DNA from: Ceratothoa steindachneri
Lineage: Eukaryota > Arthropoda > Malacostraca > Isopoda > Cymothoidae
Assembly: GCA_963969495.1 (NCBI GenBank)
Contig: OZ018330.1
Span: 45,686,894 to 45,750,893, forward strand
DNA: 64,000 bases
Reading direction: 5' to 3'
Shown: positions 45,589-55,365 of the stretch, piece by piece
How positions within the stretch are numbered: the stretch's first letter is position 1
How the letters are laid out: the number at the start of each line of letters is the position of its first letter
Notes under the pieces: model-generated
The model's database searches: none
What the model saw: only the letters and a program-made list of their open reading frames with translations
What the model was told of the DNA's origin: nothing
Program-made: the position numbers and the translations under genes

Positions 45589-46094
45589 GGTGACTCTCTT
45601 TTTATTACGTGATGCAATAGCACATCACCCCTCGCAGTAGCCCGCTCTGCAAGGGGTGCTTACGGGCCTGGCAGAGCCAGGTGCCGCCATTTAAGGCCAC
45701 CCCTCCCGCCTAGTGACCTGGCAGCCCTTCAGCATGGCGGCTCCACCTTGGGCACGGCGTAAAATCAAGGATAGATGGTGAAGTGAGAAGGATAGGGGAT
45801 GTGAAGAGGGTATGGGTGGTTTATGAAGCAGGTTGTTAAAAAAAAAACATCCCGAACCGGAGCTTAGGGGTTAGGGAATTTGGCCCCTCAGCCCCGATGG
45901 TTGGATGAGAAGAAGGTCAGCATCTACCCTGTGAAATTAGAGGCTGACCAGAGAAAGTTGTGGGAGAGGTTGTATGAAAAGCGAGGAAACAAGTGTTTTC
46001 AAGGAAGGGGAAGAGGCTAAGCTGGGGTCGGACGGGGTGCTGAGTCCCGTCAGCACGGCCGCCAGAATGGCAAATCGCCGCGCCCCTTGCGGGG

Positions 46095-48803
46095 AGAACA
46101 AAAAAATAGCAAACTTGCCATATACGGACTGGAAGGGATAGGAATTATTTAACTAACGACATTTGCAGTTTTCAAACAATAATTGCCCGCATTAGAACTA
46201 TGAAAAAAAGTGGCAGAGCACCAAAATAATGCTGACGAAAAAATGACACTGGTGTACACAGAAAAATGCGCACGAGAAAAAGAACAAAGTCGAGTTCGTT
46301 AATTGAGGTCCCGCGAAATAATGAAATTCAAAAGATCGGAATGACAATCAGTCCTGGATTTGGGAGGGATAGCCGCACTGCGACAGGGAAGTGAGGATAA
46401 GGAAACCCCTTCAGCAACTTACGGCACGAAATACTGTTGTATGTGCGAGGGACGAGAAAACGGGGCTGTCTACGCTCACGCATCGGAATCGGCGCACCTC
46501 CAACAACGCGATTAGCTCCCGCACTCGCTGGGATAGAAGAACCCGGCGCCTGGACGTGGGAGATGAGAGTCTTATGCTGAAGGCTAGCGAGATACCGCCG
46601 AAGAGACGAACTATATATAAAAGGGTGAATACTGAAAGGTAATGACAAGGGCACGAGGAGGACAAACTGAGGGTGAACATGAGCAAGTACAAGTAATGAC
46701 TAACGTTAGCAGTCAAAACTCATGAGGCTACCATTGGGAAAATCACTTACATTGATGTGAAAAGACTAGATTTTAGTTTACCCCCCCCCCCAAAAAAAAA
46801 CCCTACGTAGAACATCTCCAGTTGGAAAAATCTTAGACGTGATCAATGCAGGGGGAATGAATATGTATATTAAAATAGAAACGAAAGTTCAGAGGTGAAA
46901 CTTCCAGGTAGTTTTTCATAAAAAGCGAAATCTGAAGAGTGTCACGATCCATTTGAGGTGAATGTTTTTTTAGGAAAGAGCAAATGAGTGGAAACAACAT
47001 TGTCCGAATAAAGTTACATGAGGGTACTAGGCACACTATTCAAGATGATTGCACCCGTTCCATCACAAGGTCCTCGTGGGGAGGGGAAGGGGGGGGACAT
47101 ACTAGTTAGTTCTTAACGTGAGGGGCGCATCAAAAGAGGAAAAAGTTTAAAAGACCACATATCAACTACTAGCCTTCGTGAGAGGAGGCGAAGTGAACCA
47201 GGCCCATTAATGAGACTCGTTGGCCACGGAAGTGAAGAGAAAACATCTGGAAACAACCCCGTAGAAGCACAAAAAGTACTTCCACTTCGTATGCAACAAA
47301 TGAGGCCTTCCTTCCTAGTCTAAACAAGCATAGAACAGAGGGGTGTAAGAGTAAGTGACCACCTCAGGCAGTAAAGACATTCCTCCCTCAGACCCAGAAA
47401 GAGGGGATAAAAAGAGAACATGATGCGCCCCGTTTTCCGGTGACCAGCATGGGCTAGGGTAAATACGCTTTCCCCAACATTCCAGGTTGAAATTCTGAAG
47501 ACTAACCTCGAATGAGTAAACTTCTACTGGCGGTCACCATACCAGCAACGGTAACATCTCCATCACCTCGCGAGACACGAGAATAATGGCTTAGACGTCG
47601 TCAGGCTTAGGGTATTCACAACAATCATCCAAATCACGGCTACGTTCACATCCAAAAATACGTCAACACAACAAGAGTCCAAGAGGTGGTGGATTGGAAG
47701 AGGATTTCATTTCAAAATCGCAAAAGGAAATTGCTATACTAACGCTGGTATTTTGGCTAGTAAAGAAAAAGGGCGGATAAAAGGTAAATAAATAGGCTTA
47801 TTTTAATTGCGTTGCTCGGGTAAAGAGGAATGTAAAAGAAAATGGTAAATACAAAGGAAAAATGCGTAAAAAAGACAACCGCAGAGCCTCTTACAGGCAT
47901 TTAGACCGGGAGAGCGCACAAACCTCCATTCTACGTTCTTAAACGGGAAAATGAGAGGCGCTGGAGAAACACGATCATAGAAGAACGATAAACTCTATTG
48001 CAGTGTATAACAAAGGGCTCTTAAAGGATCCCAAAGTAGAGTGCCATTCAAACACCCTACCAGAGGAAGCTCCAGTCTGACAACCGAGCGATCTATCATC
48101 TGGGAACGAGCATAAATGGGCTACACTCAAAACGTACCCATGTTCATCTCTCCTAACGTTTGACCTGGGCGTCTCTCACTTCTTTTAATGAAACAAGATT
48201 AACTAATGTGGCATTCGCAATGAAACAAGCACAAGCCACCATCTACCGCGGGTCAAAGAAATCACCACTGAGGCCCCATACCCAAGTGCGCGATTTACAC
48301 CCAGGAACCTCTCGAATATCGGTGCTATGAAAAAAAAGGCCATCGAGGGATTTGAGAGAGAACCGAGTTGGTACAGAAATCCATCGCGAGTTTCCGAATC
48401 GATGAAAAGTTGATTTGGGGAAGGAGGATTCACGCGAATACATCCTGCTCAGCGAGGTTAATCAAGGCAAAATGATAGGAAGAATCAAGGCAAAGGGATA
48501 GGGAAGTACAGTTATTATCAAAACTAAGAAACAAACATTAACGAAGGTATCTATCGCATAAATTTGCAAGCACTGTAAGAAAGTGAAAATGTTAACGAAA
48601 ATCAGTCACTAAGACCACATAAATGGACACATCTTTTCGCACCTATCATTAACTCTCGCATCCAGTACACAAACCCTTCTTACGAGAAAGCCACTCCTCT
48701 CGGTCTTTATTTTATGTTACCGTTGCCAACACACCACCAATATAACAGACATAATGATGAGTAAAATACGGGACAGTGAAAAGGTAGATAAAACAACACT
48801 TAC
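46095..48803. other. Intron between exon 3 and the terminal exons (duplicated at 61118-63826)
   Basis: No finger motif, splice-bounded frame or transposon domain was recognised. Short frames such as 46328-46654 (minus) have no family. Its sequence is repeated exactly in unit 2. Confidence 0.5.
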
Positions 48804-48902
48804 CCCCGGAGGTGCATTCTGACTAGACGTTTCTGAAGAACTATAATTTAGATGACCAGGAAAATTTAAATTAGAGCCTTCGCCCTGCCAGCCGAGGTCA
48901 CC
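48804..48902 (-). CDS. BTB-ZF (lola-like) exon 3: small linker exon
   Basis: A 99-bp (33-codon) exon with acceptor TTTGCGTTTCAG|GGTGAC and donor CCGGGG|GTAAGT, phase 0 at both ends. It encodes GDLGWQGEGSNLNFPGHLNY followed by SSSETSSQNAPPG, a Ser/Gly-rich linker with no recognised domain. It lies between exon 2 and the zinc-finger exons, in the same orientation and phase. It is therefore either a constitutive linker exon or an in-frame cassette. The call rests on splice-site quality, length divisible by three, and position. An identical copy exists at 63827-63925 because of the 15-kb duplication. Transcript data would be needed to tell constitutive from alternative use. Confidence 0.72.
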
Positions 48903-49200
48903 CTGAAACGCAAACACAGGGGAAACAACGATGAGTGCGAAGCTTTCGGTAATCGATAGGCAAGATCATCAGTTACTTGTTGTACAAGAGCCAACCCACT
49001 AAAGGGATCACTATAGTAAATGAATGCCGATCAAGCAGGGGGAGGGATTACCAAATAAAAACCTCATGACAAACGTGTACATAATTGAATGAACCAAGTT
49101 TTCCTGAGTAGTGAATGGTTGGGAAATGGGATCGGACTCATCAAAGGACCATATACTCACGAGGGAAGACCTAACAATGAACGAAGGGAATGGAACTCAC

Positions 49201-50415
49201 CGACTGAAAGGACGAGGTTCCCGGAAAAGACCCGAGGTGGGAGCCCGTCGCTTGCTGAAGAAACTCGGGGAGATCGTTACTCAACTCCCCCCCACCGGGG
49301 TCTCCCGCAGTGTCGTTATCTTCCTCCTCCTCTTTGTAGGTGTCGTTCTGGACATCAAAGGTGTCGACTTCGCCTCCGCCCATGTCGTCCCCAGAAGGGT
49401 CCACCTGCTCCACCTTCACTAAAGGAGTCTGATGATCTTCGAGGCCGGAATCAGCGGGACCGCAGTTCCCGCGCAACAGGTGGTCCGAGGAGGTGGGACG
49501 CTGTGTCAACCCGCCGCTCGGGGAACCGACTTTCGTATCACCCCCATCCGACCCACCCACGGGGGGGCTCAGGCGAGAGGACGGAAAAGACCCGTGCCCA
49601 AAGGAGGTCCCTCCGAGGTGGGAGCCCGTTGCTTGCTGAAGAAACTCGGGGAGGTCGTTACTCAACTCCCCCCCACCGGGGTCTCCCGCAGTGTCGTTAT
49701 CTTCCTCCTCCTCTTTGTAGGTGTCGTTCTGGACATCAAAGGTGTCGACTTCGCCTCCGCCCATGTCGTCCCCAGAAGGGTCCTCCTGCTCCACCTTCAC
49801 TAAAGGAGTCTGATGATCTTCGAGGCCGGAATCGGCGGGACCGCCGTTCCCGCGCGACAGGTGGTCCGAGGAGGTGGGACGCTGTGTCAACCCGCCGCTC
49901 GGGGAACCGACTTTCGTATCCCCCCCATCCGACCCACCCACGGGGGGGCTCAGGCGAGAGAAAGACTGCGAGGGACTCCTGTTGCTGCGGACCGCCGGGG
50001 CCGGTCTCACGTCCTCGCGCCCGTCTTGCGTCGCCGCATCGTCCCTCCGCTTCCGCTTGGCCGCGGGGGATCCGCCGCCGGACCCATTAGCCCCGCGAGT
50101 CGCGGCTGCATCACGTCCGCCCCGCCAGGTCGGGGGCTCGTCATCGGGCACCGCCAACTCTTTCACGCGCAGGCACTCGGCCGCCTTTATCAGGGAGGCG
50201 AGGTCCGCCTGACGCACGTTCACCTCCCCCAGGTACATGTAGTCGAGGAGCGCCTCCAGGTCCTCGCACTTGATATCCTTAAGCACGATGATGGGGTTTT
50301 TGCACGTAGTCCGGTCGAACATGGCACTGAAATAGTCACTACACGTCGACAGCACCAATCGGTGCACACTGTAAAACCGCCCCTCACACGCTAACGTCGC
50401 ATCAGTGTACAGTTG
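49201..50415 (-). CDS. BTB-ZF (lola-like) exon 2: main BTB body and disordered acidic linker
   Basis: A 405-codon exon. The acceptor is CTGTTATAG|CAACTGTAC at 50415 and the donor TCAGTCG|GTGAGT at 49201, phase 0 at both ends. The first ~92 residues complete the BTB domain: FYSVHRLVLSTCSDYFSAMF, then IIVLKDI, then ALLDYMYLGEVNV, then LIKAAECLRVKELAVPDDEP. The closest remembered relatives are crustacean longitudinals-lacking-like proteins. After the BTB comes a Gly/Ser-rich linker with a basic NLS-like KRKRR (about residues 146-150 of the joined protein), then an acidic Pro/Gly/Asp-rich region. That region occurs twice with a 127-residue offset, and each copy holds a VKVE motif matching the SUMO consensus. 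Role inferred from the family: dimerising nuclear regulator whose DNA specificity comes from the spliced-on zinc-finger exon. A 333-aa plus-strand ORF lies antisense here and is treated as a shadow. Confidence 0.9.
49234..49960 (-). repeat. In-frame 381-bp-offset tandem duplication inside exon 2
   Basis: Bases 49234-49579 and 49615-49960 are near-identical direct copies with a 381-bp offset, i.e. 127 codons, so the frame is kept. Each copy encodes a segment running from SRLSPPVGGSDGGDTKVG through DHQTPLVKVEQ and a run of glutamates to LQQATGSHLG. Only a few substitutions separate them (for example RGNGG versus RGNCG, and VEQED versus VEQVD), so the event is recent or the copies are being homogenised. 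The 35-bp piece between the copies is unique. Confidence 0.9.
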
Positions 50416-51474
50416 CTATAACAGATAAAAAAAAACTTGGGAATAAATCTGCTCTGTAAATTAAGTGAGAAACAAGATTGATTTCCTACACATCTAAGCT
50501 ACATATCTTTCAACCAAACCCCCTCTCTCATACATTATTTTCAGAGCCCCACCAACCAACAAATCAGGTAAAAAAAAGCTGGAAGCGATTCAAAGAAATA
50601 CAATTAATTTGACATGTGGGACATTAGCAATAGCGTGACATCATTCTAAACTCCGGAACCAGGAGTGAGCAAGGAAAAGGGAAGAATGTGGCGAATGATG
50701 GATGTTAAATACAGAAGACAAACAAACAACATGGCCCGAAAGAGTGACAAACATTTTGCCATCACGATCCATTACTATGAAAATTATTAGTAACGGGTGC
50801 AATCTTCGCTATCAGTAGTGCAAAAATCTCCGAGATAATATGGCCCCAAATGACAGCAGACTGCTTTAAAAAACTAAATCTATTACAGTATGATAGTGAG
50901 AATTGTTAACTGATTAGTCGGTTCCGATGGCCACCTGCACCCGGCGATGGGTAGTAATCATGCTGGGCATCATAAAAAAAAATGATCGACAACGCAATAA
51001 TAACCACACATAGAATCAAAAGATAGCGACAAGATTGATCTGATAAAAAAGTGCAACTACTATCGGATACTAGAATAAGCTTAACATTAGACATGAACCA
51101 CATCTACATGTTACCCATGTCAAATACTCATCTTCGAATTGACATCTAGAAGCAATAAGCGCTAATACATGGGAGGCTGCTTATGAGTTTAAACCGAACC
51201 TCGGTAAAAGTACACTTCAAACTAAGTGAAACCTAACGAAGGCATCTCCGACAGTAACTTCTTAACATTTTTTCAACTGGTGAGATGGAAAATAATAATC
51301 CGTGCGTGGAGGAGCACATAGCCAGACTTAGCCCACATATTGCCTTGTGGGGAAAATGAAACTGAGGAACAATGGTCAGAACTAGTAGCTCAAAAGTTCG
51401 AGCTCCTCTATCTGTCCGTAATCATAAAGGAAAAATTACTTAAAATAGTCATAAATGTTAGTCCTTTACTGGCG
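50416..51474. other. Intron 1, part nearest exon 2
   Basis: A polypyrimidine acceptor sits immediately 5' of exon 2; otherwise no feature was recognised. Confidence 0.55.
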
Positions 51475-51880
51475 GACACCGGTGAGGGCAAAGACCCCGA
51501 AAAAGGTTACCAGACTAATTTAAAATAACAACAATGGGAGGACAACTCAGGTGCCACAGTTCTAGAAGCTTGTCCATCTCAGGGACCATGGCGGGCAAGA
51601 GCCTGCACCCAGCACATGGGACAGACGGTAATGATGCAAGTACCACTCGCTAAGTTTCCCCAGACTGCCAATCAAGTAGAAAACAATCCCTCACAGAAGG
51701 GTGCATGAGAGCGCTCCATCAGAGGGCGGCCGGGTACGGCGAATGTCGCCGATCCGATTCGAAGACATGAATGCGTCGAGCCATTGGGAAGAGTCGGGGC
51801 GAGATGTCACCCAAGCAGAGGGCGGCAGAAATAGATATGGTGATTGAACTTCTTTCAGGTACAACTAGGTGTATTAAAGT
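51475..51880 (-). mobile_element. Diverged I-like element fragment (RNase H-to-tail region)
   Basis: GAGAGCGCTCCATCAGAGGG and the following AGTCGGGGCGAGATGTCACC region parallel copy B around 39735-39850, and the A-rich stretch near 51525 resembles its 3' UTR. It lies in the intron between exons 1 and 2. Boundaries are approximate. Confidence 0.6.
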
Positions 51881-52454
51881 GAAACTATTCGCCGTATTGA
51901 TGGCAGGAATAGAAGAGTAGGGAACAGCTACACAAGAATATCAGCTAGCTAGATACGACCCGAGCAATCACTTTCTGAGAAACCTAAATCGCAACAAAAC
52001 AAATTAAATGAACATCTAACGGAGAGGGAAAATCGGAATGACATCCAAAATTTACTGAACCACCAAATTTCATTACTTTGCATAAAACTGTGTTTGAAAC
52101 ATAATGCTCTTCCACGAGATGGGCAGGGCAAGAACATCACCCTTGTAGTAGAGCCTGCTAAGTTGGGCACAACCCCTTTTTGTATAAGAATCCAATGAAT
52201 GAGCTCAATGAAATTGGATTGAGCACACGCGACCTATTCTATGGCCATTGACACAAAACAATACTATTTAGGTTGATGCAGGCGACACTGGTCTTATGGT
52301 ACTTCCCTAAAGGAAGAAACTCTATTAAAGCAGGGGTTCTTCCGGAAGTCCAACACAAACTGTATCACAAAGTTTCTTCATGGATGTGCACGTGTTTTTA
52401 AGAGGAAAGCTCAAAGCCACAGAATGACACTAGTGCCTACTATTCAACTAAATA
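51881..52454. other. Intron 1, middle part
   Basis: No gene or repeat recognised. Confidence 0.5.
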
Positions 52455-52745
52455 GATTAGTTACGTAAAAAGGGAGGGAGGGCGGGAGTGGAAATGACCG
52501 GTGCAGCTCTATCAGACAGCGATAAGGTGGGTGGTTGAGAGGAAGGAAAAGGAGACGAGACAGAAGGTTGAGCGAGAGACAGGTAGTTGTGAGAAAAGAA
52601 GCAGATGGTTGAGAGGAAAGAATAGAGGAGACGAAGCAAGTGGCTGAGAGAAAAGAATAAGGGGGAAGGGGGGTTGAGATGAAAAAGAGACGAGGCAGAT
52701 GGTTGAGAGAAAAGAAGAGGTTGCAGAATGAGAACAGGGGACCTC
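52455..52745. repeat. Purine-rich tandem repeat
   Basis: Roughly seven diverged ~32-bp units around GGCAGATGGTTGAGAGAAAA with GAAGAGGAGACGA. Intron between exons 1 and 2. Confidence 0.7.
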
Positions 52746-53146
52746 CAAACATGATTAGACGTTGCCTTTGGTTGTAAAGGAAGAAGTGGCGACAAGGGGC
52801 GAAATAAAGAGCGGGTGCTCACTAAAATGTGATAGTTCTTTATTGAATTAAACGCCACCCAAAAACGCAACATGGTTACCCACTCCACACCTAGCCCCTT
52901 CATAAAGGTGCTCTTACTCAAAAAATGCAGACAGTTATCACTTTATTATTGGAGGCAGATTTCGAGCCTGGTAGTGAGTGTAGTGTTGTAAAGCCATAAT
53001 CTCTCTTAATTTAGTGATGTCTACATACCTTTAGGTGTAATATTATGGGCCTTTGAAGAGAGGGAAAGGAGATTGTACTTGGCTAAATTAGCAGACATCA
53101 AATTAGCTAAAATATATTCTTAAAAACAAAGGAGTCATCAACTAAC

Positions 53147-53232
53147 CTTATCCCGTAGAATGGTAAGGATGTGTAAAAATGTGGAACGATGATTGTTCCA
53201 CTTCAGAGACAACAACTCTTCCATTTTTTTTC
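53147..53232 (-). CDS. BTB-ZF (lola-like) exon 1: start codon and first BTB segment
   Basis: This exon is too short for ORF calling and was found by searching upstream of exon 2 for the start of the BTB fold. On the minus strand a polypyrimidine acceptor (TTTTCTTTTGCAG) is followed by 8 nt of leader, an ATG at 53224-53222 with A at -3 and G at +4, and 26 codons reading MEELLSLKWNNHRSTFLHIL and then TILRDK. It ends at a consensus donor, AAG|GTTAGT. The LKWNNHRSTF motif is the hallmark N-terminus of TTK-group BTB domains (lola, broad, tramtrack, bab), which mediate homo- and heterodimerisation of nuclear transcription factors. The exon ends in phase 0 and joins in frame to exon 2 (QLYTDATLACEG) across a 2.7-kb intron. 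The acceptor before the ATG implies at least one non-coding 5' exon further right, which I did not find. Confidence 0.88.
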
Positions 53233-53397
53233 CTGCAAAAGAAAATAGTTATGTAAACAGAATTTATAGATTTGGGATTTTGATACAAGAGCTAAGTGAA
53301 ACTTCTAGCAAAGGAGATAGCCAATCCCTACCCCAAAGTCAGGGGAGAATAGAGAAGCCACAAAATACCAGACAGAAACAATTAGTATCATGATGGA

Positions 53398-53785
53398 ATC
53401 TTTTTTCTTTTCATCTTAGGATCCCATCTGGTGACTGCCTACTTAGGCATAAGTCGCCGTACTCACGACAGCCTAGTACTAGGCTACATTAAAATAACAA
53501 TATGCAAAACAAAACAAACAACAACAATAACGATAAAAAAGGGGCAACAAGCAGCAAGCACGCTCCAGCGTCGGGGGAAGGTCCTCCCCCGGGCAATGAA
53601 CGTGCGACTTACAAAGAAAACCAAATAAAAACAGTTAAATAAAGTCGAGGCCAGCCCTTTCCAAAAGGTCAAGGTCCACAAATCATTGTGCACGAACCAG
53701 TCACGAGTACAAGGGACAAGTAGTAGCGACCGCGCTCATCCCGGTACCAGAACAGGTAGCATGTGCAAAGATCACCTGGAAAGGG
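53398..53785 (-). mobile_element. Second 5'-truncated I-like copy, with 11-bp target duplication
   Basis: 388 bp similar to the 3' UTR and ORF2 end of copy B (GACTGCCTACTTAGGCATAAGTCGCC; GTGCACGAACCAGTCACGAG). Flanked by ATCATGATGGA at 53387-53397 and 53786-53796. It sits just 5' of BTB exon 1 in the direction of transcription. More diverged than the 54723 copy. Confidence 0.85.
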
Positions 53786-53999
53786 ATCATGATGGAGAGA
53801 GAGTGAGTCAACGAACCATCACTTGCAATGGTAATGTCTTCAATAGGTGGGTTGCTTATGTTTTTACCACAGACCCAATATTCAGAAACTACATTAAGAA
53901 TTTATCCACCATCCAATGAGAAGAACAATTATAAATAAAATTCATTACATTATGAAAATAAAGCAAAATAAACAATGGAATTAAAAAATTGAAGATATA

Positions 54000-54470
54000 G
54001 CCCTTTTTTATGATATCACAGGAAATGAACATTCAAGGCAGAGTTCAAATTCTGGTTTTAAAGAAATAGAGGACAAAGGAAGCCACAATGTGGTCCTTCA
54101 AAAAGAATCAGCTGAAGAAATATCTGGACAAATTGCATGTGTATTCTAAATCTTGTGAATACTTTGAAAATTTGGAGAGGTATCAATAGGCGGATGATAT
54201 TGAACAGCAACATGCGAACATATGATCAACATTAAACATCAAAAGCAAGCTTTGAAATAGCCTGGTTGATTGCCAGAAACAAGCAGCCGCATAATATCGA
54301 GGAAGAATCAGTCAAACCTGCAGCTGTGAGAATAGCACAAGAAGCCATCCAATTGGATTTAGTGCCTTTGTCTTAAGAGCTAGCGAAAATTTTCTTGTTA
54401 GCAGAGAATAGAACATGTATGAACAAGGATATTTTTTCCCCTTGGGAACTGAAAAACAATGTATAATCGA
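54000..54470 (+). pseudogene. ZBED5/hAT-derived transposase-like fragment
   Basis: Plus-strand frames contain LKKYLDKLHVYSKSCEYFEN and, after a frameshift, IAWLIARNKQPHNIEEESVK followed by PAAVRIA. Both match the start of ZBED5/SCAND3-type proteins (BED-finger-adjacent region and 'AYLIARNKQPHTIGE...KPAAV'). These derive from hAT transposases. Stops interrupt the reading and the remainder is absent, so it is a dead fragment. Confidence 0.65.
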
Positions 54471-54544
54471 AAGCGGTTGGAAACTAAAGAGTAACCAAAA
54501 TTTCCTGAAAACGAGAAAAAAAATGAAACTCCTTTTTCAAAAAC

Positions 54545-55365
54545 CTAGACTGTGAGCTTAAAACGGGGAAGAAGGCATGAAAGCCAACTCACTCTTCAGA
54601 GTTGGAGCCATCTCTGTACACTGGTGCAGCTCTAGTGTCACATGTGCTCCAAGAAATATGAATGCAGAAAAGGCATACAAACAAACATTCAGGTGGTAGC
54701 CTCCGGGTTGGTGCCTTAAGCATTTTTTTTTTCAAGGGGCTATCTGGCGACTGCCCACTTGGGCATAAGTCGCCGCAAACAAACAGCCCAGTTCTAGGCT
54801 ACTTTAAAATAAAATCTTTAACAGAAATAACAATAAAAAGGGGATAACAATCACGGAGCAAGCTCCGGCGTCGAGGGAAGGTTCCCCTCCCCCGGCGCAG
54901 GAGCCTGCGATCTACAAAAAAACAAAAAACAAACAACAATAACAAAAAACAAGTTAAATACAAGGGAGAAGGCCGGCCTCCCCCCAAAAGTCTATCAGTC
55001 CACCAGTCATGGTGCACGCACTCGACCCGAGTACAAGAGACAGGCGGTAGCGACCCCGCCCATCCCGGTACCGGGACAGGTAACGTGCGTGAAGATCACC
55101 CAGACTGGGACATTCGACAAGAATGTGCCAAACAGTCTGGGGAACGACGCAGTCGTCGCAATAGGGCGCAGGCGAGCGCTCCATCAAGCCTTAAGCAGAA
55201 CCGGTAGCACCATTGGCCCTAGAGCTATGTTGAGCACTAGTTTCTTTGACCCAAACCCAAAAGGCTTAGGGTACAATGCGAGCTATTGACAATCAAGGGA
55301 GATGCTGTACTCACACAGCCAAGCCCATAAAGCATCAGGTGTGCTGTAAGGAGAGGGCCATCTCA
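54545..55365 (-). mobile_element. Old, diverged I-like fragment interrupted by the younger copy
   Basis: 54545-54722 resembles copy B 40275-40470 (AAGCCAACTC..., GTACACTGGTGCAGCTCTAG). After the 465-bp insertion, 55198-55275 resembles 40469-40565 (CCCAAACCCAAAAGGCTTAG). The remaining 90 bp to 55365 are unrecognised. The duplication junction lies at its right edge. Confidence 0.7.
54723..55187 (-). mobile_element. 5'-truncated copy of the I-like element, with 10-bp target duplication
   Basis: 465 bp of 3' sequence: A-tail (plus T-run from 54723), 3' UTR, and the end of ORF2 (55187-54954, PAPYCDDCVVPQTVWHILVE), where the CCHC-type tail is intact. Flanked by GCCTTAAGCA at 54713-54722 and 55188-55197. 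It has inserted into an older fragment of the same family. Confidence 0.88.

Larger units (their letters stand above)
39319..46094 (-). mobile_element. I-like non-LTR retrotransposon copy B, nearly full length
   Basis: About 6.8 kb on the minus strand: 5' end at about 46094, ORF1 from 45588, ORF2 (endonuclease, RT, RNase H) to about 39585, 3' UTR and A-tail (plus T-run 39319-39331). The 3' tail lies inside a zinc-finger exon. Two short relatives in this window have 10- and 11-bp target duplications, but no matching duplication is seen here: AGAACAAAAAA lies at the right and AGGACCGGCGA at the left. One end has therefore been rearranged after insertion. Several frameshifts; probably inactive. 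The part from 40343 rightward is duplicated at 55366-61117. Confidence 0.88.
40343..48977. repeat. Tandem duplication, unit 1 (portion repeated within the window)
   Basis: Identical, except for one substitution noticed, to 55366-64000 with a constant offset of 15,023 bp. Left-edge homology starts at GCACGGTTCCAGCG inside the RNase H region of the I-like element; bases to the left of 40343 and 55366 differ. The full unit would be 40343-55365, including BTB exons 1-3. Even homopolymers agree (11 C then 9 A at 46781 and 61804), which suggests a very recent event or an assembly artefact. Confidence 0.95.

Noticed and set aside
49089..50090. 333-codon plus-strand ORF over BTB exon 2
   Set aside because: Exactly antisense to a well-supported BTB exon with splice sites; Arg/Pro/Gly-rich composition is what the reverse of that GC-rich repeat would give.
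52444..52921. Ser/Pro/Leu-rich minus-strand ORFs to 154 codons
   Set aside because: Generated by a purine-rich tandem repeat; no start context, splice site or domain.
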